Source of the DNA: Planctomycetota bacterium
Lineage (GTDB): Bacteria; Planctomycetota; Planctomycetia; Pirellulales; UBA7805
Assembly: GCA_030605285.1 (NCBI GenBank)
Contig: JAUWIQ010000003.1
Location: 1 to 19,451, forward strand
Direction of reading: 5' to 3'
Length of the DNA stretch: 19,451 bases
Part shown: positions 8,679-14,979 of the stretch, in pieces
Numbering within the stretch: the first letter of the stretch is position 1
How the letters are laid out: the number at the start of each line of letters is the position of its first letter
The notes under the pieces: model-generated
Database searches by the model: none
What the model was told of the DNA's origin: nothing
Seen by the model: only the letters and a program-made list of their open reading frames with translations
Translations under genes and position numbers: made by a program

Positions 8679-9323
8679 TCAGGGCTCGCTCGCTGCCGAA
8701 CGTGCCAGCAGACGCTCAATCTCCCGTCTCATCTGTATCTCATTGCCTGGGGCAAAACCGATCCAGACGGCCCGAATCTTTGCTTGCTGATCCAGAAGGA
8801 TCGTCGTGGGATATGCCTGAAGAGACAGCTCACCGCTGAGGATGAGCCCCACACTCCTCCGCGTAACACCACCAAGATCGGTGTAAATTGGGATTTTCAT
8901 CTGACGACCTGTTAGATAATCACGTGTCGCGTTCCAAAGCGGATCCCTTTGCTCTGTTTGCCCCGGGGGGCCACAGGAGACTGCCAACACCCGAACGCTC
9001 GCAAGGCCATCGAATGCATTCGCCAAGGAGGCCATATAGGGTAACTCGGCACGGCATGGCGGACACCAGATTCCCCAAAAATTGATTAAAATAATGGACC
9101 CTCGCAGGCTATCGATTCCGATCGTCTCGGATGGCTCGGGGCCCTGCAAATGAAGGTCCAACAAGCTTCGACCCAATGCTGGATGGTCGCTTGCCGAAGG
9201 GACATCCTGTGGTAGCGAGCGAAAAATTAAGGTGGCAAAGACGAAAATTAAGCCGAGCATCGTGATGCCGCCCAAAGGGCTTTGAAACGCCCCCAGGATG
9301 CGAAATTCCCTTTTCTGGACCAT
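8679..9323 (-). CDS. TlpA/ResA-family thiol-disulfide oxidoreductase
   Basis: A 214-residue membrane-anchored thioredoxin-fold protein that faces the periplasm. Residues about 20-36 (ITMLGLIFVFATLIF) form a single N-terminal membrane anchor or uncleaved signal. The catalytic motif WCPPC lies at residues 86-90 inside ILINFWGIWCPPCRAELP, and the cis-proline loop reads AYPTTILLD. Family members reduce or isomerise disulfides, often during cytochrome c maturation or in other extracytoplasmic redox repair; the exact substrate cannot be told here. The ATG at 9323 gives a short hydrophilic N-terminus before the anchor; ATG at 9260 is an alternative. The next gene on the strand is the OmpA-like lipoprotein, so both may act in the envelope. 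Confidence 0.92.
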   Translation of the reverse strand: MVQKREFRILGAFQSPLGGITMLGLIFVFATLIFRSLPQDVPSASDHPALGRSLLDLHLQGPEPSETIGIDSLRGSIILINFWGIWCPPCRAELPYMASLANAFDGLASVRVLAVSCGPPGQTEQRDPLWNATRDYLTGRQMKIPIYTDLGGVTRRSVGLILSGELSLQAYPTTILLDQQAKIRAVWIGFAPGNEIQMRREIERLLARSAASEP

Positions 9324-9343
9324 TTATAATCTATTCCCGCCAA

Positions 9344-9365
9344 GAGCATTGGGGCTCCAATGTTC
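9344..9365. promoter_or_regulatory. Inverted repeat in the divergent promoter region of tlpA-like and ankyrin genes
   Basis: GAGCATTGG and CCAATGTTC flank the centre GGCT; eight of nine positions pair. It sits in the 168-base gap between two divergent genes, upstream of a TATAAA (9376-9381) that could be a -10 box for the plus-strand gene. A shared operator is possible; the protein that would bind is unknown. Confidence 0.35.
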
Positions 9366-9491
9366 TCCAGGCTGCTATAAAATAGGTGGCAGAAAGTTAT
9401 CCTGATTCCGCCCTGGCAGGCATCACCGTGGTAGGCGTTGCTGTGGCAATACAGAACCCCACCTCGTCAGACTTCGATCAAAACAACTCCT

Positions 9492-10373
9492 ATGATCTCA
9501 CTCCACCGCTTTCCGCTTCTGGCCGCCCTGCTGTTGCACTGCCTCGTTCTTTTTAGCGGATGCTCGAACTCACAAGAAGCCGTTATCCCCCCCGAGATTC
9601 AGAAAAAAACGATGCGGGAGAAATCCTCACTTCACGGTGCCGTCGACCGCAACGAATTAGAAATCGTTCGCAATCTTCTCCGGAACGGGGAAAATCCAAA
9701 CAGCCAGCCAGAATCGAGGTTACCGCCTCTGCATTCGGCAGCGGCCAAGGGTTTTGTGGAATTAGGACTACTGCTGATCGAACACGGTGCCGATGTGAAT
9801 CTGCCGAGTGCGTTGGCCACAACCGATCAGGAAGGCCAAAAGACGCTCAAAAGAGGTTCCATGCCACTCCATCTCGCGGTCGCCCTCCAGCAGCTTCAAT
9901 TTGGAAAGATGTTGATTAAGCATGGCGCCGAGGTGAATTCGGTGGATGGGCTTGGTCGGACGCCACTCGACATAGCCCGTAGCAAGGGGCACGTTTTAGA
10001 CCGCCTAGCCGCCGTCCCTACGACCGCACAACAAACGGCCAATTTAGAGGACCAAATTCTCACAAATCAAGCAATTCAGGAAATGCTTCGTAAATACTCT
10101 GCCAAAACTACAGAGGAACTGGAGCTCGCTAGATTAGAAGAAGAAATCGAACGCAACAAGGATCAATCATTGCTTGGACAAAGTTCCGCACGACTCAAAC
10201 AAAGCAAACTCAAGGCGAAATCCAAAGCAGACGCCACGGAGCCGCAATCTGGAAAATCTCGCACCCTCTTGGAACCCAAACGGGGCGGGCCAAACTTACC
10301 GCCGACCGAACGTCTTAATCCGTTACGCCCTAACAACAAAATCAAAAGCCCGGAAAAAGCAACAAGATCATGA
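9492..10373 (+). CDS. Ankyrin-repeat lipoprotein
   Basis: With the ATG at 9492 the product has 293 residues and starts with a lipoprotein signal (MISLHRFPLLAALLLHCLVLFSGC, Cys24). The frame is open upstream to a TTG/CTG-type codon near 9438, but those residues precede the signal and are unlikely to be used. Residues about 45-175 hold ankyrin repeats: SSLHGAVDRNELEIVRNLL, PPLHSAAAKGFVELGLLLIE with HGADVN, MPLHLAVALQQLQFGKMLIK with HGAEVN, and RTPLDIARSKGH. The C-terminal third is highly charged (Glu/Lys, then Lys/Pro/Arg) and looks disordered. No ribosome-binding site is evident. Ankyrin repeats bind proteins; the partner is unknown. It is transcribed away from the tlpA-like gene and upstream of lpxB. 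Confidence 0.8.
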   Translation: MISLHRFPLLAALLLHCLVLFSGCSNSQEAVIPPEIQKKTMREKSSLHGAVDRNELEIVRNLLRNGENPNSQPESRLPPLHSAAAKGFVELGLLLIEHGADVNLPSALATTDQEGQKTLKRGSMPLHLAVALQQLQFGKMLIKHGAEVNSVDGLGRTPLDIARSKGHVLDRLAAVPTTAQQTANLEDQILTNQAIQEMLRKYSAKTTEELELARLEEEIERNKDQSLLGQSSARLKQSKLKAKSKADATEPQSGKSRTLLEPKRGGPNLPPTERLNPLRPNNKIKSPEKATRS

Positions 10374-10661
10374 TCTTCGAGTGAGAAGGCGAAGTCGAGT
10401 CGGCGCAACGGGCAATCGAAACGCTCGCCTCTCGGCTCGATCTTCTTGTTGCCGAGCCTTGCACCTAGTTGGAATTAATCCAAAATGTCTCTGCTGGAGC
10501 GGGAGTCCTAGTGATTTTTATTTGCCACGCTCTTCGCCTTCGCTTGGGGAAACGCGTGTTTCTCTTCTCCTCTCAAAGCTGCTATTTCTCCTCGTTGCAT
10601 GTTTTGCAATACTGATCCAGCAAGGTCCTTCTGGAGTCTTTCCAACGGGTAAATCGCCAAC
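10374..10661. other. Intergenic region before lpxB
   Basis: 288 bases between the ankyrin lipoprotein and lpxB. A perfect 14-bp palindrome (10364-10377) spans the ankyrin stop codon, and TTGGA/TCCAA surrounds ATTAA at about 10469-10483. I see no gene, no RNA and no strong terminator. Confidence 0.4.
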
Positions 10662-11969
10662 ATGAAGATTTTTTTCTCGGTGGGAGAACCCAGTGGAGAT
10701 TTGCATGGTGCGAATCTCATCTTGCGATTGCGTAGGCAACAGCCCGAGCTAAAGACTGTGGGTTACGGAGGCCCGCGGATGGCTGCCGCAGGCTGCCAAT
10801 TGCATGCGGATCTTACCCAATTCGCGGTGATGGGATTGTCGCGTGTCCTCTTTCATTTGCTCCAATTCTGGATCCTCGCCGGCCGCGCGGACCGCTACTT
10901 TCGACACCATCGACCCGACGCTGTTGTGCTGATTGACTATCCCGGATTCAATTGGTGGATTGCTCGTCGCGCCAAAGCGCACCGCATCCCTGTCTTCTAT
11001 TATGGCACACCCCAAATTTGGGCGTGGGCCAGCTGGCGCGTCAAGAAAATGCGGCGGCTCGTCGATCATGTGCTTTGCAAACTTCCCTTCGAACCGGAAT
11101 GGTACCGGCAACGAGGCTGCAACGCCATCTTTGTAGGTCACCCCTACTTCGATCAATTGCGAGAGGAACTGTTGGATGAAAAATTGATTGCGGAGCTAAC
11201 GAATCGGCCAGGTCCGTTGGTAACCATTCTCCCCGGATCGAGAACCCAGGAAGTCAAAAACAATCTCAAATGGTTTCTGAAGGCCGCTCAGCGAATCCTT
11301 GAGGAGGTCCCCCAGACTCGCTTTGCGATTGCCATCTTCAAACATTCCCAGGCCAAAATAGCCCAATCCCTAATCGCCAGATTGGACTTTCCCGTCGATG
11401 TTGTTGTGGGGCGGACGCCTGAATTGATCCGAGCCAGCCATTGCACAATGGCCTGCTCCGGATCGGTCTCGCTGGAACTCCTATACCACGAAAAACCAAC
11501 CGTTATCCTGTACTGGGCAACGTGGTGGTTCTATGGGTTAGTGAAAATTTTTGCACCGCTTTTGCAGTTTAAGGTGAAATACATCACGCTCGTGAATATG
11601 CTCGCTGACGAACCGCTAATTGAGCGGTCTCGTTATATCGATACTGACCGAAGCGGCGCAAAAGATATCCCCTTCCCGGAATACGCAACCTACAGCGACA
11701 AATCTGCACAAATCGCGCGGCACCTGATCTACTGGCTCAGCGACAAAGGGGAATGGCAAAGGCGTCGTACACAACTGCACCAGTTGCGGGAGAAAATCGC
11801 CCATGGGGGCGCTTCGGAGCGGGCCGCCGAGTATATTCTCAGTCAACTGGAACGTAATGCACCGCAGCCACCGCAGCCCCATTTCTTGCCCTCCTCCACG
11901 GAAAATTCGGCGGCAGAACAGTCCGATGTTCCTGTTCTGGCCGAACCCGCCAAGAGTCGCTCACAGTAA
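10662..11969 (+). CDS. lpxB: Lipid-A-disaccharide synthase
   Basis: LpxB joins UDP-2,3-diacylglucosamine to lipid X, forming the lipid A disaccharide at the inner face of the cytoplasmic membrane. The 435-residue product shows the family start MKIFFSVGEPSGDLHGANL, then YGGPRMAAAGCQ, the VLIDYPGFNWWIARRAK segment, YYGTPQIWAWASWR and the hydrophobic loop that follows. The C-terminal half has FVGHPYFD, LPGSRTQEV, and the donor-site region MACSGSVSLELLYHEKPTV. It is about 45-50 residues longer than typical LpxB because of a Pro/Gln/Ser/Glu-rich tail. The ATG at 10662 gives the standard N-terminus, although no ribosome-binding site is apparent. An M50 protease gene follows after 45 bases. The gene implies that the cell makes lipid A. 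Confidence 0.96.
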   Translation: MKIFFSVGEPSGDLHGANLILRLRRQQPELKTVGYGGPRMAAAGCQLHADLTQFAVMGLSRVLFHLLQFWILAGRADRYFRHHRPDAVVLIDYPGFNWWIARRAKAHRIPVFYYGTPQIWAWASWRVKKMRRLVDHVLCKLPFEPEWYRQRGCNAIFVGHPYFDQLREELLDEKLIAELTNRPGPLVTILPGSRTQEVKNNLKWFLKAAQRILEEVPQTRFAIAIFKHSQAKIAQSLIARLDFPVDVVVGRTPELIRASHCTMACSGSVSLELLYHEKPTVILYWATWWFYGLVKIFAPLLQFKVKYITLVNMLADEPLIERSRYIDTDRSGAKDIPFPEYATYSDKSAQIARHLIYWLSDKGEWQRRRTQLHQLREKIAHGGASERAAEYILSQLERNAPQPPQPHFLPSSTENSAAEQSDVPVLAEPAKSRSQ

Positions 11970-12014
11970 ATCCTGGGCTGCTGATTTCCCCAAAAAATCA
12001 GACTGAAAAGAAAA

Positions 12015-12803
12015 ATGCTCGGCGAACCCCCGGCAACTCAATACGACCTGCGGTTTCAGATTTTCGGCATCCCCATCCGCGTGCATCCGCTGTTTTGGCT
12101 GGTAGCCGTCTTACTGGGGTTTCGGGGTGGTGAGGATCCAATCAACCTCTTGATCTGGGTAGGTTGTGTGTTTATTTCGATACTCGTCCATGAATTGGGA
12201 CATGCGATGATCGCACTTGCCCATGGCTGGCGACCCTGGATCACGCTCTATGGCTTTGGAGGGCTTGCCTCTTATCAGCCCACCCGCCACGATGCCCGCA
12301 GCCAGATTCTCATCTCGGCCGCCGGACCAGTCGCTGGGTTTTTGTTAATTGCTTTGGTGATGGCGGCGGTCCAGGCAAGCGGCCACACAGTGCAATTATT
12401 TCCGGACCCGAACGAGTTATTTTTGGCCCCGGAGGAGATGGTGAACTTGTTCCCTCCCTGGGCCGCCTTTCGCATTTTTGATTCCCTCAATGTCAATGTA
12501 TTGGTCTTTTACCTCTGGCAAATCAATATTCTTTGGGGGCTACTCAACCTGCTGCCGATCTACCCGCTCGATGGGGGCCAGATTATGCGGGAACTGTGTT
12601 TGAGCGCAAACCGCAACCGAGGAATCGAGCAATCCCTCTGGATCTCGATTTTCGTCGCCGGAGGGGTCGCCATCCTTAGCATCATGCATTTCGGAGATCT
12701 CTTTCTCGCTCTGATGTTTGGATATTTAGCCTATCTGAACTACAACACGCTGCGACGTTTTTCAGGCCGTGGGGATTTTGGTGGTGGAGGCTCAGGGCCT
12801 TGA
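12015..12803 (+). CDS. Site-2 protease family zinc metalloprotease (M50)
   Basis: A 262-residue polytopic membrane protein with both zinc-site motifs of site-2 proteases: HELGH at 59-63 in a membrane helix and NLLPIYPLDGG at 178-188, where Asp186 is the expected third zinc ligand. Hydrophobic segments at about 25-35, 44-70, 97-120, 158-180 and 210-240 fit four to six membrane spans. No PDZ or CBS domain is present, so it belongs with the short S2P-like group. Such enzymes cleave substrates within the membrane, for example anti-sigma factors; the substrate here is unknown. The C-terminus is Gly-rich (GRGDFGGGGSGP). A GAAAAG precedes the ATG. It follows lpxB by 45 bases and probably shares its transcript. 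Confidence 0.9.
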   Translation: MLGEPPATQYDLRFQIFGIPIRVHPLFWLVAVLLGFRGGEDPINLLIWVGCVFISILVHELGHAMIALAHGWRPWITLYGFGGLASYQPTRHDARSQILISAAGPVAGFLLIALVMAAVQASGHTVQLFPDPNELFLAPEEMVNLFPPWAAFRIFDSLNVNVLVFYLWQINILWGLLNLLPIYPLDGGQIMRELCLSANRNRGIEQSLWISIFVAGGVAILSIMHFGDLFLALMFGYLAYLNYNTLRRFSGRGDFGGGGSGP

Positions 12804-12839
12804 GGTTGGTGAGCTGAGTTGCTACGTAGAATCAGGGCA

Positions 12840-12848
12840 GAACCGACA
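12840..12848. repeat. GAACCGACA motif, copy 2
   Basis: Exact copy of the 9-base motif, 37 bases after the stop of the M50 protease gene. Confidence 0.45.
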
Positions 12849-13325
12849 GAAATCTCGCCCCAGGCCAAGCAATTCGTCCCAGGATCCTGTTTGCGATAAA
12901 AGCTTCCCAGACCGTTGGTTGCGTGAAATTTCCAGATAGTTTTTCGGCCTCTAACGCCCTTGCTCAATCCGACCCAAACAATCTCTCTGATGCCGCTCCC
13001 CATGCGTCGAGTTCGCAGTTTCCAGATCAGGTAATCGACTCGGTTCGCCAGAGGCCGGAATGCATTCGCATCCTAAATCTCACCTGCACTACCACCTCGA
13101 ATGCGTAGAGAACCGATATCTACCAGTCGGCCTGCCAATTTTGAAAGAATATCGAGTGGAACGGGCCACATCCACAGCTCGAGGCCACAGAAGTTCAACT
13201 ACGCTTCTACCGGTTCGCAGTCTACTAATCCTCTACCATTCCTATCGATTTCGAGCGTTGAAATTGAAAGTTCTCTTAAAAAAATTTCTTTTTTTTGCTG
13301 CCGTGTTTTTGCATGCCTGAAAAGA

Positions 13326-13350
13326 GAACCGACATGGTCAAGAACCGACA
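13326..13350. repeat. GAACCGACA motif, tandem copies 3 and 4
   Basis: Two exact copies start at 13326 and 13342, 16 bases apart, in the same orientation. The spacing is about one and a half helical turns. Copy 3 is preceded by AAAAGA, similar to the AGAAGA before copy 1. Confidence 0.5.
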
Positions 13351-13419
13351 ACAGGACCCAAAATGGGTTACGCGTGGCGGTAAACATCGAGCTTGCGGAA
13401 CGTTCGCACCAGCTTTGAT

Positions 13420-13686
13420 ATGAATTTTTCAAGGCGCTTTGAAGACAAACAAACCGTCTGGGAAATCCGTTGGCAAACGACTCTAAATTATAAAAAAACG
13501 CAGGGATTCGATGCTTTTTATCCTCTGCACCAGAACCCCCAATGGATCCTTTGGAAGTCCTCTGGCCACCCTCGGACCCTGCGTGATGCGATGGCAAACA
13601 AGATCGAAGAACTGTTTGTCAGCATCGACCTTCAAAAGATCACGCAGATGATCGTGGTGGTCGAGCGAGGCGGATGTAACAACTGA
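13420..13686 (+). CDS. Small hypothetical protein
   Basis: From the ATG at 13420 the frame gives 88 residues. I recognise no family. The first half is aromatic and basic (TVWEIRWQTTLNYKK, WILWKSSGHPR), the second looks like an alpha/beta segment (IEELFVSIDLQKITQ then MIVVVERGG). This composition is more protein-like than that of the neighbouring short frames, but no ribosome-binding site precedes the ATG. The minus-strand frame over the same bases seems less plausible. It could be a real small gene or the surviving end of a larger decayed one. Confidence 0.35.
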   Translation: MNFSRRFEDKQTVWEIRWQTTLNYKKTQGFDAFYPLHQNPQWILWKSSGHPRTLRDAMANKIEELFVSIDLQKITQMIVVVERGGCNN

Positions 13687-13745
13687 AATGACTTGTCATC
13701 GTTATCGAAAGCAGAATAAAACTTCACTTTTTTTTCAATGAGGTC

Positions 13746-13774
13746 TTGACGCGTTGTGAGAGATAGAGAGAATT
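13746..13774 (+). promoter_or_regulatory. Possible promoter for the Lys/Ala-rich protein leader
   Basis: TTGACG (13746-13751) is followed after 17 bases by AGAATT (13769-13774). The -35 box is good and the -10 is poor. A bulged hairpin GAATTCCGA/TCGGATTC (13770-13792) overlaps its 3' end. If used, it implies a leader of roughly 240 bases. Confidence 0.3.
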
Positions 13775-13837
13775 CCGATCAAAGTCGGATTCTTACTTGT
13801 TGATGTAAGTATTCGGCCTTGAGTTTTTAAGGAGTTG

Positions 13838-13888
13838 ATGAGCCACACGGGATTGTTTCGCTGGCTGTTGTTTTTGGCAATCGTTTGA
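13838..13888 (+). CDS. Possible 16-residue hydrophobic leader peptide
   Basis: ATG at 13838 opens a 16-codon frame, MSHTGLFRWLLFLAIV, ending in TGA at 13886-13888. AAGGAG immediately upstream (13829-13835) is a strong Shine-Dalgarno match, although the spacing of three bases is short. The peptide is strongly hydrophobic with a Trp and an Arg, so it could insert in the membrane or act as a translated leader. It sits about 130 bases upstream of the Lys/Ala-rich gene, before the hairpins that precede it. It contains no lysine codons, so a simple lysine attenuator is not supported. Confidence 0.3.
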   Translation: MSHTGLFRWLLFLAIV

Positions 13889-13912
13889 ACCAAACCGCAA
13901 CGACTGGCACCC

Positions 13913-13975
13913 GCCTAAGCAAAGTGGCTCTTAGGCATGGGGGGACACGTGATGGACAAAGGCCTCCTTTAGGCC
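13913..13975 (+). promoter_or_regulatory. Structured leader with anti-Shine-Dalgarno sequence
   Basis: Two hairpins follow each other: GCCTAAG/CTTAGGC (13913-13919 with 13930-13936) and GGCCT/AGGCC (13961-13965 with 13971-13975). The second overlaps an alternative AAAGG/CCTTT hairpin (13958-13962 with 13966-13970), so the two are mutually exclusive. The segment CCTCCTTT (13963-13970) equals the 16S anti-Shine-Dalgarno core, and its CCTCC can pair with GGAGG at 14009-14013, the ribosome-binding site of the next gene. A mini-ORF (MDKGLL, 13952-13972) runs through it. Confidence 0.35.
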
Positions 13976-14020
13976 CTGTCGAGACGGATCTCACTGAGAA
14001 CTTTTTACGGAGGACGAACT

Positions 14021-14230
14021 GTGGCTAAGAAGAAGAAGAAGAAGGCTGCCAAGAAGAAGGCTGCCAAGAAGCAGGCAGCGACGAAGCGGAAGAAGAAGGC
14101 TGAAAAGAAGAAGGCTGCCAAGAAGAAGAAAAAGAAGGCCGTAAAGAAGAAGGCTGCCAAGAAGAAGAAGAAGAAGGCCGCCAAGAAAAAGACCAAGAGG
14201 AAAGCTGCCAAAAAGAAAAAGAAACGGTAG
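14021..14230 (+). CDS. Lysine/alanine-rich histone H1-like basic protein
   Basis: A 69-residue protein with 43 Lys and 17 Ala, built from runs of 3-6 Lys separated by Ala-Ala pairs, a pattern like the tails of histone H1 and of bacterial H1-like proteins. It very probably binds DNA or RNA through charge; no folded domain is present. The GTG at 14021 is preceded by GGAGG at 14009-14013 with seven bases of spacing, the best ribosome-binding site in the region, and an excellent terminator follows, so the gene is well supported despite its low complexity. Lysines are almost all AAG in the first 50 codons and shift towards AAA at the end. The DNA is repeat-like (GCTGCCAAGAAGAAG units), so length may vary between strains. 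Similar proteins occur in Planctomycetota. Confidence 0.85.
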   Translation: MAKKKKKKAAKKKAAKKQAATKRKKKAEKKKAAKKKKKKAVKKKAAKKKKKKAAKKKTKRKAAKKKKKR

Positions 14231-14300
14231 TTCGACCCAAAGGTCTGGCGTGTGCAATGGCGATGCAGTTTGTCATTGTTTTCGCCAATTTAAACTATTG

Positions 14301-14337
14301 AGCCGCCCGGCCTCAGGCCGGGCGGCTTCTCTTTTTA
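14301..14337 (+). terminator. Strong intrinsic terminator of the Lys/Ala-rich gene
   Basis: A perfect 12-bp GC-rich stem (14301-14312 with 14316-14327) with a 3-base TCA loop is followed by TCTCTTTTTAT. It lies 70 bases after the stop codon and isolates this gene from the pseudogene downstream. Confidence 0.95.
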
Positions 14338-14405
14338 TAGCATAGTATGTGCATCGTGCGGACGGTGGTTATGCGGCAGGGGCAGCTATCCTGCAGAAAT
14401 ACAAC

Positions 14406-14421
14406 TCAGGCTGAGGCCTGA
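14406..14421. promoter_or_regulatory. Inverted repeat upstream of the VOC pseudogene
   Basis: TCAGGC and GCCTGA flank TGAG, 35 bases before the relict start codon. It could be a leftover operator or a weak hairpin; it is followed by TATTTTCTT. Confidence 0.25.
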
Positions 14422-14455
14422 TATTTTCTTGTTCTATCGAACCGGAGAAAGGGGT

Positions 14456-14912
14456 ATGTCTAAATTTCCTGGATGCCCGATGGCTTCAGCGTGCTTTCTG
14501 CGCATCTCGTCGTAGACAACGCGGTCGAGGCCATTGAGTTTTATAAAAAATCCTTCTGAGCTACAGAAATTTTTCGAATGCCAACACCTGATGGCAGTCT
14601 GATCATGCACTGTGAAATGCAAGTTGGCGACTCTCGACTGATGCTCTGTGATGACATGCCCGAACAATCCTCCTGGCGGTCACCGCGATCCCTGGGTGGC
14701 ACTGGACAGAAGATTGCGATGCTGCCTTCCAACGGGCAATTGAGGCGGGCACGACCGAATGCATGCCGCTGTTTGACGCCTTCTGGGGTGATCGTCTCGG
14801 CAAGGTAACCGATCCGTACGGGCACGAGTGGGCCATCTCGACCCACATCAAGGATATGACCCCAGCGGAAATCGCCGTTGCCGCACTGGAAATGTTTTCC
14901 GGAGAGGATTAG
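14456..14912 (+). pseudogene. Decayed VOC (glyoxalase/PhnB-like) superfamily gene
   Basis: Three reading frames together spell one VOC/PhnB-like protein. A GGAGAAAGGGG precedes the ATG at 14456, which starts MSKFPGCP. About one base is missing near 14476-14479, after which the next frame reads DGFSVLSAHLVVDNAVEAI and EFYKKSF. A TGA at 14557 stands where relatives have Gly (KKAFGA), and the same frame goes on ATEIFRMPTPDGSL and VGDSRLMLCDDMPE up to SLGGT. There a short internal deletion shifts the frame again; the strand typically reading like PVTIHLYV is absent. Frame three continues EDCDAAFQRAIEAG, then FWGDRLGKVTDPYGHEWAIS and THIKDMTPAEI to TAG at 14910. Relatives are about 150 residues, and include metal-dependent lyases or resistance-type binding proteins. 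The alignment is from memory of the family; the lesions are in the sequence. Confidence 0.85.
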
Positions 14913-14979
14913 GCCTGGAAGAAAATTGCCGTCGAGCCTGACACTCTCGCGCTAGGTGCAAATCCCACAACGATCCCGC

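Larger units (their letters stand above)
12804..13419. other. Gene-poor stretch with motif repeats
   Basis: 616 bases with no convincing gene. Several short open frames on both strands lack ribosome-binding sites and recognisable domains. It carries three of the four GAACCGACA copies, a near-copy GAACCGATA at 13110-13118, and A/T-rich homopolymer tracts around 13278-13300. It may be decayed sequence or a regulatory region. Confidence 0.5.

Noticed and set aside
10174..10665. 163-residue frame crossing from the ankyrin gene to the lpxB start
   Set aside because: It overlaps the ankyrin lipoprotein in another frame and is Arg/Ser-rich noise.
12923..13108. 61-residue frame starting with GTG after the M50 protease gene
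   Set aside because: No ribosome-binding site, no recognisable family, and a Ser/Asn/Pro-rich composition without structure.
13199..13597. 132-residue minus-strand frame in the gene-poor stretch
   Set aside because: No ribosome-binding site or domain, and it conflicts with the slightly more protein-like plus-strand frame at 13420-13686.
13991..14288. Leu/Phe- or Ser-rich minus-strand frames opposite the Lys/Ala-rich gene
   Set aside because: They arise because CTT and TTC repeats are the complement of AAG repeats; no start site or terminator supports them.
14557..14559. TGA in the VOC gene as a selenocysteine or reassigned codon
   Set aside because: Relatives have Gly here, there is no selenocysteine insertion hairpin that I can recognise, and two other lesions already disable the gene.
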